A stretch of 64,000 nucleotides of DNA from Malassezia japonica (lineage: Eukaryota; Basidiomycota; Malasseziomycetes; Malasseziales; Malasseziaceae): the NCBI RefSeq assembly GCF_029542785.1, contig NC_083373.1, forward strand, positions 744,001 through 808,000, given 5' to 3'. Both the position numbers and the translations under genes were made by a program. Under the pieces are notes generated by a model, which was not told the origin of the DNA, made no database searches, and saw only the letters and a program-made list of their open reading frames with translations. This document shows, one piece after another, positions 30,035-39,001 of the stretch (positions within the stretch are counted from its first letter, which is position 1; every line of letters begins with the position of its first letter).

Positions 30035-30293
30035 TCACATCACGATGCAGCACCCCGGCGATTTCGGCGCCTCGCGTGCCTCGCTGGTAGAACCAACGCT
30101 CACGCCCAGCAGCGGCTCGGTGGTGGTCGTCGCGTAGTGGATCAGGCTGCGTCAGCCAAATAACCTACCGCTGGCTCGCCTTCGATACGGGATCCGTGTT
30201 ACGCTCCAGATCCGCCTTGAGTTGTGCATTGGTACCGAGAACACGTTGTAGCTTCTCCTCCAGCACCTGCGAGTGCGGCTGGGCGATCTCCAT
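30035..30293 (-). CDS. Heterotrimeric G protein gamma subunit
   Basis: Two exons (30169-30293, 30035-30146) around a 22-nt intron (30147-30168) give 78 residues. A coiled-coil helix ('VLEEKLQRVLGTNAQLK') is followed by the 'SRLIHYATTTTEPLLG' segment typical of G-gamma, and the protein ends Cys-Cys-Ile-Val-Met: a CaaX farnesylation box with an adjacent Cys for palmitoylation, as in fungal Ste18-type subunits. Together with G-beta it signals pheromone or nutrient cues at the plasma membrane. The start at 30293 is the first ATG; the frame stays open to 30404 without another ATG, so an upstream exon is possible. Confidence 0.85.
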
Positions 30294-30329
30294 CGTGGCC
30301 CCAAGACTCGCTGTTGGTCCAAGCACGAG

Positions 30330-30335
30330 CACGTG
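30330..30335. promoter_or_regulatory. CACGTG element upstream of the G-gamma gene
   Basis: CACGTG about 40 bp before the G-gamma ATG, in the 252-bp divergent region shared with the cyclin gene. A bHLH-type site is inferred. Confidence 0.3.
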
Positions 30336-30545
30336 ACCAGCGGGAAGCTGACGGGGATCGTGTCTCAACTTTTGGCCCTCGTACGATCCTGTGGATCGAG
30401 GCACGCCACGGCCGACGTGTGTGGGTTTTTATTTGAAAAGTGCGCGTGTGCGATGGGGCGCAGTACTACAACGTACTTGAACTTTGTTTCGATCTAACGC
30501 GGTGGAATTGGAGCAGGCGTACACCCCTCGACCAATAAGCTCGAT

Positions 30546-31408
30546 ATGAGCCCCGAAGCGGCGCAAGAGCCGCAACGAAACGCGGACCAAACAGTGTCCC
30601 AAAGCACAACCTACCAGAAATGGTCGCCATCTGCAGTCTTGTCTCAGCACAGCAGCGATGGCTCGCGCTCACACGAGTCCGCCGACTCCCCGACCACGCA
30701 GGCGCCGAGTAGTACACACTCGCACTCGCACAGCGGGGATCACTCCAATACTACAGCCCCTCAACGGGAACTTCCAGGGAGATTCTTTGATGCGGATCCC
30801 GAAGATTTGTTTACGCTCATTGGTAGGTCGCCGCCCCTTACGCAGCCGACATGCTTGCCCAGCTCATGTCGCACAATGATGGTATTCCGCTCCATCCTAC
30901 TGACCTCACGCGATTCCACTCGCGTGCCACGCCGGGTATTAGCATTGCCGCCTATTTGCGCCGTATGGCCAAATACACAACCCTGGATAAGCCGTGCATG
31001 CTGATTATTTTGGTTTATATCGATCGGGTCTGCGAACGGCTGAGCGGATTTACAATTTGCAGCCTGACGGTGCATCGTTTCGTTTGTGCGGCCGTGGTCT
31101 GCGCTAGCAAGGCATTGTGCGATTCGTTCAGTACCAACAGTGCGTACTTTTGGGGCTTACCCAGTGCACTATGCCCGCGTGGGAGGTATTTCACTCGCCG
31201 AATTGAACCTGCTGGAGAAAGAGTTCCTTAATATTATCGATTGGCGGTTAATGGTAGGTCTCCTCGCACTGACCGACAGGTGACCACCCCGGTCATGCAA
31301 CACTATTACGCCTCCTTGGTGCAAATGCATCCTAACTATGTACTCGGGCCACCGAGCGGACCCATGCCTACCGCATTCACTGGGGCGCCTCTTGAAACCA
31401 GCAAGTAG
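30546..31408 (+). CDS. Pho80/Pcl-type cyclin
   Basis: Four exons (30546-30822, 30846-31139, 31165-31253, 31280-31408) with introns of 23, 25 and 26 nt give 262 residues. The cyclin box follows a Ser/His-rich 95-residue N-terminus: 'GISIAAYLRRMAKYTTLD', then 'LVYIDRVCERL' and, across intron 2, 'HYARVGGISLAELNLLE' and 'FLNIIDWRL', which are the Pho80-family signatures. These cyclins partner Pho85-type kinases in phosphate, glycogen or polarity control. Exons 3 and 4 restore the last two helices of the fold. Which Pho85 branch is served cannot be told. Confidence 0.88.
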
Positions 31409-31651
31409 AACGGCCCCTTTCTATAGCCTGTACCATACCTCTGGTTGGATCCATTCCCACTGCACGTGGACACTGCGTCCTGCACGACGCGTGTTGACCG
31501 ACGCAGAATTTCTCGGCCGAGGTGCGAGGCTATGCCCTCTGTGGCAGTTCTGAAATCGGGTTGACGGAACAGCACGGACAATCGTCTTACTCTTTTGCTC
31601 CGGGCCTAACGGCTGTGTACGCGCTGATCTGAGGGCTCTTACTGCGCCGGA

Positions 31652-33088
31652 ATGGTGTCGCATTCCGGGCCTGTACCGGAAGGCCCCTTCCTTTGTCCCC
31701 CTCATACCGAAAATGACACCCACATCACCGAGAAACACCGCAGTGCTGAACCCGACAGAATCAACGCTCGCATATCGGCACTCGCGAAACTCACCGATCC
31801 TAACCAGGACAATGGCTCTCAGCAACGCGATGCATCCTGTGACTCCTGGCGGTCATTGCTACCGCCTGGCGATGCGGGGCGAAATCGCGACTCGCATGAT
31901 GATACCCAATCGTCTCTGCAGAGCTGGCGCAGTTTTTTGAACATGAACTCGCCATGCTCCGACGGTGGCGACTCGCATGACATGTATCTTGGACCTTCTG
32001 ACGACCCATCAGGCGAGCATGTGGACGATGTCGAAGACGACGAGTACCAAGGGCTGCTGTTTGGGCGGCGCGCTGACCTTTTTGTCCGCCGCAGCTCGAT
32101 CACCGCGGTGACCATTTCCAACGCAAAGCAGCGTCTTCCGAATGCGCAACAGCTTGAAACTGCATCGAAAAACGCAGGCCAACGGCCTCAAGTGCACGCA
32201 TTCAAATCGTCGCCGTCGGTGGATGTATACGTCCATCCGATGCGGCCGCGGTCCATCACCGGCGTCTCTGCTTTTGACCATGCGGATTCAAAGCAGGAAG
32301 CAGTATCGGGACCGCGTTCAGGCTCAACAAAGGGGCCAAACACAATGTACCTTTCTAACGACACTGCCGAGGAAGAACGCGAATACTGGCCGACCAGTTC
32401 GCGACGGGATCCCTCGCCTCTTATGTCCCCCCAGCGCTCGGAAGCCTCCCTGGATACCTCGGAGTACACCTCACCGAGGACCGAACCGGATCAAGGCGTA
32501 GCCCAGTTGGAACAGGACGGTGGCCGCGCCGACTCGCTCGGCTCCTTCAGCACAGGTGAAGCGCTAACAACTTCAGTTATTCCGACGGCTCGCTCAGCAC
32601 TGAGCGAGCCCAAGCCTCAGCGTTCCCTGTGTGAAGCGTTTTGTGCGAATCTGCCCAAGATTGACACGGGCTTCAAACGGTGTCAATCGCCTCAGCAACA
32701 AGACACGAACCAGTCTCGTGCAATGGAACGCCAGATTCGGCAAGATACACGCGTTTCTATGGTGACTACAGAGCAGCAATACACGCTCTCATTGCATGTG
32801 CCCGGCTTTTCGCTCGATGGTATCACCTTGGCGACGAAAGGCTTTAATCGGCGCACGCTTCATATCATTGCCAGCCGCTGGGGCAATGACGAGAGCGACC
32901 ACTTTGAACGGCGCATCACTTTTGGCTCAGATGCCATCATGACTGCCATCCGCGCCCGCTTTGACGGCGAACATCTCAATGTGGAGATTCCCCGAAAAAC
33001 GCTGCGGCAGCCGAGGACCAGGGTATCCCAGCCGCTCACGGCCTTCTCACACCACCCCCCGCACTCGGCGTTTTTGACATCTCGCTAA
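31652..33088 (+). CDS. Disordered protein with C-terminal Hsp20/alpha-crystallin-like domain
   Basis: 478 residues, intronless. About 370 N-terminal residues are polar, Ser/Asp/Arg-rich and apparently disordered. The last 100 residues contain a beta-sandwich pattern of the small heat-shock type: 'YTLSLHVPGFSLDGITLATK', a long loop, then 'FERRITFG' and 'GEHLNVEIPRK', where the final strand matches the 'L-x-V/I-x-I-P' ending of alpha-crystallin domains. Known small Hsps have short N-termini, so this is an atypical architecture. Chaperone activity is inferred. Upstream exons cannot be excluded. Confidence 0.6.
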   Translation: MVSHSGPVPEGPFLCPPHTENDTHITEKHRSAEPDRINARISALAKLTDPNQDNGSQQRDASCDSWRSLLPPGDAGRNRDSHDDTQSSLQSWRSFLNMNSPCSDGGDSHDMYLGPSDDPSGEHVDDVEDDEYQGLLFGRRADLFVRRSSITAVTISNAKQRLPNAQQLETASKNAGQRPQVHAFKSSPSVDVYVHPMRPRSITGVSAFDHADSKQEAVSGPRSGSTKGPNTMYLSNDTAEEEREYWPTSSRRDPSPLMSPQRSEASLDTSEYTSPRTEPDQGVAQLEQDGGRADSLGSFSTGEALTTSVIPTARSALSEPKPQRSLCEAFCANLPKIDTGFKRCQSPQQQDTNQSRAMERQIRQDTRVSMVTTEQQYTLSLHVPGFSLDGITLATKGFNRRTLHIIASRWGNDESDHFERRITFGSDAIMTAIRARFDGEHLNVEIPRKTLRQPRTRVSQPLTAFSHHPPHSAFLTSR

Positions 33089-33194
33089 TTCGCTAAGAGC
33101 GCGACGCATGCCTTTCACGGGCTGTTCCGGGCATACTATTGTCTATACATATCCCCCGTAATGTACGATAAATTCTTGAACCTGCCTATGCACC

Positions 33195-33818
33195 TTAGTT
33201 TGCGCCAAACGAAACAACGCGTTCCGCATCAGGCAACGAGGTCTTGGCACCAGCAGGCTGCTCAGGGAAGCCGAACACCATCTCGCTCTGGATCTGATAC
33301 GACTCTGGCATGTTGTACTTCTCCTTGAGCGTCTCGCCGGTGATGTTGCCGTAGTGCTGCAGGTTCGCGCCGTAGCCCTCGGCCTCGAGGAGCGCCCAAG
33401 TGTAGACCTGCGCCATGCCCGAAGCGTGCAGCGACCAGATTGGGAAAGAGGACGCGTAGGCAGGAAGCGACTCCTGCTGACCCTTGATCAGCTTGTTCTC
33501 TTCGAAAAAGAGGATGGTTCCGTAGCCCTTGGAAAAGCCATCCAGCTTCGGCTTGGAAGCATCCACAGCCTTTTGGCCAGCAACCTTCAGCAGCGCGTCG
33601 GGCACAATCTTGTTCCAGTAGGCGCTGTGGTCTTTGCCGAACAGCACAGCGGCACGGCTGCTCTGCACATTAAAGGCCGAGGGAGCCTCACGCAGCGCGG
33701 TCTGCACGAGCTTCACCACCTGTTGGTCAGGCAGGATGGGTTTGTTCGACAGCGCGTATATCGAGCGGCGGTTCGCGGCCACCTCGCTGAAAATCTTGGC
33801 TGCTTGCTTCGTCGCCAT
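33195..33818 (-). CDS. Nitroreductase family protein, Frm2/Hbn1 type (copy 1)
   Basis: 207 residues, intronless. FMN-binding nitroreductase fold: the N-terminal 'NRRSIYALSNK' start helix, 'REAPSAFNVQSSR' flavin loop, and 'GYGANLQHYG' near the C-terminus. Yeast Frm2 and Hbn1 belong to this group and are tied to fatty-acid signalling and oxidative stress. First of three tandem same-strand copies; it is the most diverged (for example 'AAVLFGKDH' against 'VVILLGEQH'). A TATA-like ATAAATAC (33848-33856) lies about 30 bp before the ATG. Confidence 0.9.
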   Translation of the reverse strand: MATKQAAKIFSEVAANRRSIYALSNKPILPDQQVVKLVQTALREAPSAFNVQSSRAAVLFGKDHSAYWNKIVPDALLKVAGQKAVDASKPKLDGFSKGYGTILFFEENKLIKGQQESLPAYASSFPIWSLHASGMAQVYTWALLEAEGYGANLQHYGNITGETLKEKYNMPESYQIQSEMVFGFPEQPAGAKTSLPDAERVVSFGAN

Positions 33819-34109
33819 GGTCTCTGAGGTGCGGTCAGAAACTGCGGGTATTTATGTCTTGCGAGCGGGGACTTGCGCGGGGGGATCATCCCCAGCGGGA
33901 AAAATTATCGCCGAGCGTGACATGCCCTAACAGGCAGTCTCGGCATGTTTTGACGCGTGTTTTAATTATCCCGGGCCAGTCAGGATCGCCCGAGCGCCTT
34001 GGCTCTCCGAGAGAATGGCGTGCTGTGGACTGCACACTCGCACTCGCGCATTCTGTGTATCTTATGGACTAGCATGGTATGCAATTCATAGTTCGGCTAT
34101 TCAAGTACA

Positions 34110-34736
34110 TTACGCGCTCTTTCCGTAAGCAATCACGCGCTCGTGGTCGGGGTGGTAAGCCTTCTCGCCCGCGGGCGTCTCGGGGTAGCCAAACACCATC
34201 TCACTCTGGAGCTGGTACGATTCGGGCAGGTTGTACACCTTCTTCAGCGTCTCGCCGGTGAGGTTGCCGTAGTGCTGCAGGTTCGCGCCGTAGCCCTCGG
34301 CCTCAAGGAGCGTCCAGGTGTAGATCTGCGCCATACCCGAAGCGTGCATCGACCAGATAGGGAAGTTGGGAGCGTACGAAGGGAACGCCTCCTGCTGGCC
34401 CTTGATCAGGTTCTCGTCCTCAAAGAAGAGGATCGTGCCGTAGCCCGCAGCGAAGCCCTCGCGCTTGTCCTTGGAGCCCTGGACGGCTTTCTCGCCCTTG
34501 GCGGCATGCAGCGCCTCGGGAACAATCTCGAGCCAGTACTTCTTGTGCTGCTCGCCGAGGAGGATGACCACACGGCTGCTCTGCACGTTGAACGAGGACG
34601 GCGCCTCGCGCACGGCCTGCTGGACAAGCTTCAGGATCTTCTCATCAGGAAGAATCTGCTTGTCAGACAGGTGGTAAATCGTGCGGCGGTTCTGGATAGC
34701 TTGGAGGAAGCTCTTGGAAGTAGAAGTGCTGGCCAT
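34110..34736 (-). CDS. Nitroreductase family protein, Frm2/Hbn1 type (copy 2)
   Basis: 208 residues, intronless, with the same fold and landmarks as its neighbours ('NRRTIYHLSDK', 'REAPSSFNVQSSR', 'GYGANLQHYG'). Its C-terminal half is close to copy 3 at the DNA level over roughly 34160-34340, with most differences at third positions, suggesting recent duplication or gene conversion. A TATA-like element (reverse complement of 34772-34782) lies about 36 bp before the ATG. The flanking 290-bp spacers hold no gene. Substrate unknown; an electron donor of NAD(P)H type is expected from the family. Confidence 0.9.
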   Translation of the reverse strand: MASTSTSKSFLQAIQNRRTIYHLSDKQILPDEKILKLVQQAVREAPSSFNVQSSRVVILLGEQHKKYWLEIVPEALHAAKGEKAVQGSKDKREGFAAGYGTILFFEDENLIKGQQEAFPSYAPNFPIWSMHASGMAQIYTWTLLEAEGYGANLQHYGNLTGETLKKVYNLPESYQLQSEMVFGYPETPAGEKAYHPDHERVIAYGKSA

Positions 34737-35025
34737 GGTGACAGTGGTGGGAAGATGACGGGCGTATGTGGATATTAAATAGTCGTCGACCTGCGGGTAT
34801 GATTGGCTCTCGAGGAATACAAATTATCTCCGTGTTGGGCCTATTAGGCCCACGCTCGGATGCCTGGACGGAATTCGAAGTTCTTGCGAAACAGCCCCGC
34901 GGGAGTGAGGAAGGCGTGCGCGCAGTCGATGGCCGCACGGCGCACGGCGATAATCCTCACGGAACACGCCATACTCCGGAAACATGCAGTTAGGCAGGAG
35001 TAACAAAGTCCGTGGATTCTAGTGT

Positions 35026-35643
35026 CTACTTGAACACCTGCACGCGCTCGTCATCGTCCATGTACGCCTTTTCGCCCGCGGGCGTCTCGGGGTAGCCAAA
35101 CACCATCTCACTCTGGAGCTGGTACGACTCGGGCAGGCTGTACACCTTCTTCAGCGTCTCGCCGGTGAGGTTGCCGTAGTGCTGCAGGTTCGCACCATAG
35201 CCCTCAGCCTCGAGGAGCGACCAGGTATAGATCTGCGCCATGCCCGACGCATGGCTCGACCACACAGGGAAGCCGGTGGCATACGCAGGGAACGCCTCTT
35301 GCTGGCCCTTGATCAGGTTTTCGTCCTCGAAAAAGAGGATAGTGCCAGTGCCCGCCGCAAAGCCCGCGAGCTTTCCCTTGGAGGCCTCGACGGCTTTGTC
35401 GCCCTTGGTCACACGCAGCGCCTCGGGAACAATGTGACCCCAGTAGTTGTCGTGCTGTTTGCCAAGCAGGACCACCACGCGGCTGCTCTGCACGTTGAAC
35501 GAGGAAGGAGCCTCACGCACAGCCTGCTGGATGAGTTGGATGAGCTGCGGATCAGGAAGGATCTGCTTCTTCGACAGATGGTAGATCGTGCGGCGGTTCG
35601 TGATCGAACTGAGGAATTCGGTAGCAAGCTGTTGCGAAGTCAT
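35026..35643 (-). CDS. Nitroreductase family protein, Frm2/Hbn1 type (copy 3)
   Basis: 205 residues, intronless, closest to copy 2. Landmarks: 'NRRTIYHLSKK', 'REAPSSFNVQSSR', 'GQQEAFPAYA', 'GYGANLQHYG'. The C-terminus differs from the other copies ('DDDERVQVFK'), so the copies are not identical. It lies 118 bp downstream of the kinase stop on the same strand. Three intact copies imply selection for dosage or for divided roles, possibly protection against oxidised lipids in a lipid-dependent yeast; that is inference. Confidence 0.9.
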   Translation of the reverse strand: MTSQQLATEFLSSITNRRTIYHLSKKQILPDPQLIQLIQQAVREAPSSFNVQSSRVVVLLGKQHDNYWGHIVPEALRVTKGDKAVEASKGKLAGFAAGTGTILFFEDENLIKGQQEAFPAYATGFPVWSSHASGMAQIYTWSLLEAEGYGANLQHYGNLTGETLKKVYSLPESYQLQSEMVFGYPETPAGEKAYMDDDERVQVFK

Positions 35644-35761
35644 GGCAAGGGGATGGAGGGGAAACTAGAACCAACTCGCTTAAATCCGAGGTGGTACGTG
35701 CTCGCCAACACGCACGGCCTCCACAGGCCAATCACAAGCCAGCGTAGAACTAAAATACAAG

Positions 35762-37859
35762 CTAAGGGGCAGCGAGTGCTGCGCGTTTCATCGCGATGCA
35801 TCGCTCGAGCTCCTCGCAGACCTGGGTCATAGTCGGTCGATCGCGAGGAAGCTGCGCCCACATACGGTCGAGCAAATCCACAATTTCGTCGCCAAAGCGG
35901 CGGCGCATCGTGCCAATAAATGGTCTGGGTGAGTCTCGAAACGTACCGCTGCCCCTTTTGGCCGACGTTGAAATAGATTTGGTGCTCGTTCATCCCTTGA
36001 AACGGATAGCGTTTCTCGGGCTGGTGCCACTGGAGTGCTTCCCAGAACGTCATCGCTGCACTCCATACGTCCACCTTTTCGTTGTAGTTGGGTTTCGGAA
36101 CCCAGAGCTCCACCGCCTGCCAGTTGACCGTGCCGACGATCGAGCGGACCATGGCACGCGTCGAGCGCTTGACACGCGCAAAGCCAAAGTCGCTGATTTT
36201 GGCCACGCGGTCCTTGGTGATCAGGACGTTGGTCGACTTGCAGTCGCGGTGGATAATCATGGGCGTCCGCGTGTGCAGATACTCCAAGCCCCGCGCGATC
36301 TCGAGCAGCATTTGAAAGAGGTCCGCGTCGGGCGGAGGCGGCGTATTCCGGATATAGTCAAACATGTCGCCGTTCGAGCAGAGCTCGCTCACGATCATGC
36401 ACGGCACAGGCCGCAGATCGGCGGGAATGCTTACGCCAATAAAACGCACAATGTTTTCGTGACGCAGGTCGCGCAAAAATGTCAGCTCCTTGATATCCAT
36501 GTCCGTGAGCTGATTCCGCAGGTCAGAGATGGCGACCTTGGACGTCCGCGTGCGAGAGATGTGGTACTTGCCGACATAGACGTCTTTAAACGCGCCCGAG
36601 CCAATCTTTTCGAGCTTCTCGAGCTTTTCCGGAGGTATTTCGCGGTCTAGGAGCTCGAGGCGCTCTAGGTCCAGTCCATTAAGCTCTTCATCGCCTGCAG
36701 GTGGCTCTGGCGCGGGCTGCGGCTCGGGAATCGCCTTGGGCGGCGGCGGCATATCGGTGCGCACCGCGTCAGTAACCGCCACCTGCGTCGAGACCTGTGA
36801 GGCGAGCAACGAGTCGACACACGTCGCCTTGGTCGCCTCGCTCGGCACGTCAATTCCGCGCGCTTGGCACAAGGCCAAGAGCGATGGCCGGCGCCGGCGC
36901 AGGAGCGCATGCTGCGTAAAGATTTCGTTGCCGGCCTGTGGCTCTGGCCGCGGCGGCTCGGTCGACTCGGCCACGCCCATGTCCCACTTGGACAAGGAGC
37001 GTGTACGCATTCTCCGTGGCTGCCCGGGTAGGGCGGTGCCGAGCGCGGACGGCTCCTCGTCGCTCTCTTCCGAGAGCGAAGTGGACACCGACTCGACGTC
37101 GCTGAGCGACGAGGAATCCGACGCGTCATCCCACACATCCGCATCGCTCATCCCGCTCTCTTCCGTAGGCTTTTGTGGAGACGGCGCGAGGCCTACGCCA
37201 CGAAAATGGCGCTCGAGACCCGTGTACCGCTGCCGGCGGCGCACGGGGCGTGGGGGCCGTGGTGTGACCTGAGACAGCCCCTTTCCCGGGCTCTCGTACC
37301 GCCGCAAGCGGTGTGATCGTGGCGATCGTGTAAATGTGGTTTCCTTGGGCCGTGGCGAGGCGGCAGGAGCAAATCCTCCCGGCGCGCCGAGTGTCGGCGC
37401 CGCCCGCCCCAGCGGCTTGCGTGGCTCGTTCGGCCGGATTTCGTCGTCCATCGAGTCAAGACTCGCATCTGGCGACGCTTCCAGTGCCTCGATGCGCGCG
37501 CGCTGGCGCCATGTGCGCAGGGGTGTTGCATGCACGGGCCGTGCTGGCTGAGACCGTGCACGGAGCGACATCCAGCGTCCATAGTAGTGGCTGTTCCCCC
37601 GCCCCTGCATCGGCGACTCCCGTGCTCGGCGCTTTGGCGTATTTTCTTCCTGTGCGCTCGAGTCCTGGTCGCCCGAGGTGGTGTTGTACCAGTTGGCCTC
37701 TTCCAGCGCCTCGTCGACTGACGATGCAGAGCACCAACCCGACTCGGTATCCGGCGCGCTAGCCTGCCGCTTGCGCTTCGACCCCCGGCTATTGGTTGTC
37801 GAAGCCGATCCCGACCGGGATCGGCTGCTGCGCTGCAGCGCGTCAACGGTCTTGTGCAT
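35762..37859 (-). CDS. TKL-like protein kinase with altered beta-3 lysine site
   Basis: Two exons (35947-37859, 35762-35924) around a 22-nt intron (35925-35946) give 691 residues. The first 370 residues are Ser/Arg/Pro-rich with a SAP-like '[10 protein letters not shown]...[11 protein letters not shown]' segment near 340. The kinase domain starts about 405: Gly loop '[12 protein letters not shown]', catalytic 'HRDCKSTN', 'SDFGFAR', and an APE-like region 'AVELW'. The usual 'VAIK' Lys position reads 'VAIS'. Removing the intron restores the last helices ('[14 protein letters not shown]', '[12 protein letters not shown]'). The start is the first ATG after the upstream MAK16 stop (91 bp). A Ser/Thr kinase, or possibly a pseudokinase; pathway not assigned. 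Confidence 0.82.
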
Positions 37860-37926
37860 GCCGCACACGGTCCACTGCGCCAGGCTTCCTCGCCGGTGAA
37901 CCTCCACAGCAGCTTGACTAAGGTAC

Positions 37927-37932
37927 CACGTG
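37927..37932. promoter_or_regulatory. CACGTG element upstream of the kinase gene
   Basis: CACGTG in the 91-bp gap between the MAK16 stop codon and the kinase ATG. A bHLH-type site is inferred. Confidence 0.25.
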
Positions 37933-37950
37933 GCAAACACGCTGCTACGG

Positions 37951-38956
37951 CTACCAGTTGGCCACCTGCTCGGCCGTGAGCGGCTCGGTCTCCTGCTCGT
38001 ACTCGACCTCGAGCTTGGGCCGGCCGCGCTTGTCGCGGGCATCCGGGCGCTTGAATGGCTTGGGGTCGCGGCGCGGCGCCTTGCGCTTGCCGCCCTTGGG
38101 CTTTTCGTCCTCCGAGTCCTCCTCGGACTCCTCGTCGCTGTCCGCCTCGGAGCTGTACATATCCTCGAGGTCGTCGTCGTCGTCGGACTCTTCGTCGTCG
38201 CTGACAAACTCGCGCTGGCCATAGTCGTCTTCGTCCATATCGCGCATGTTGCGGTCCATTTCCTCGATGTCTTCCTCCTCCTCTTCGTCCGTGAGCTCCT
38301 CCTCGAGCGCAACGTCCTCGCCGTTCTCGTTCGGGACGCGCGCCTGGGCATTTTCGAGGACTGCGTTCCAGACATCTTCGTTGACATTGAGCGGCGCGTC
38401 GCCGTATGCGCCGCGCTTGAGACGGTCGAGCAGCTCTTTTTCGATCGACTTTTCGAGCTTGGCGGCGCGCAGGGCCTTGACTTCGCGCGTCGCTTCGCGG
38501 CGCTCCGTCTTTTTCTTGATACCGACGAGCTCGGGTCTGGGTTAGTAGTGCGACGTACTGTTCCTCCTCTTTCAACTTAATCTTGCGCATCTTGATCAGG
38601 TACTGCGTAATCTTGGTCAGACGCTGCTTGGCCTTGTGCACAATAAAATTCGGCCAGTAGATGAGCTCCTTGTCGATCTGCTCAAGAGCAGTGCCATACC
38701 GGTTCGAGAGTTTCACACGCTCCCACTGCCTCCGCGGCGAGTGCGCACGCTCCGGCGTCTTGATATACAAATAGACCACACCCTCTTTCTCGCGGATCGT
38801 CGCGTAGCGCGAGTTCGCAAGGGGGCACGACTGCCGGTTGCACAGACCGGTCAGGTTGTATTCATTGCGGCAGAATGTCGAATGCGTCGTCGACTTGATC
38901 TTGTACGAGCAGAACTGGTGGCCGATCACCGACCAGATCACGTCGTCCGACTGCAT
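37951..38956 (-). CDS. MAK16: Ribosome biogenesis factor Mak16
   Basis: Two exons (38559-38956, 37951-38536) around a 22-nt intron (38537-38558) give 327 residues. Mak16 is a nucleolar protein of early pre-60S assembly. The N-terminal Cys/His zinc-type module is clear ('[20 protein letters not shown]'), followed by '[12 protein letters not shown]', 'ERAHSP' and '[18 protein letters not shown]'. Exon 2 continues with '[16 protein letters not shown]' and an acidic Asp/Glu-rich tail. In the unspliced frame the second half is replaced by an unrelated Arg-rich read-through, so the intron is needed. The ATG is 45 bp from the stop of the upstream START-like gene. Confidence 0.95.
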
Positions 38957-39001
38957 GGCGGGGAATGCAAAAAATTTGTCTACGGATTTGTCATCCCTCC
39001 A

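Noticed and set aside
33195..35643. Recent acquisition of the nitroreductases from bacteria
   Set aside because: Intronless genes and a bacterial-looking family make it tempting, but Frm2/Hbn1 relatives exist in many fungi and base composition matches the surroundings.
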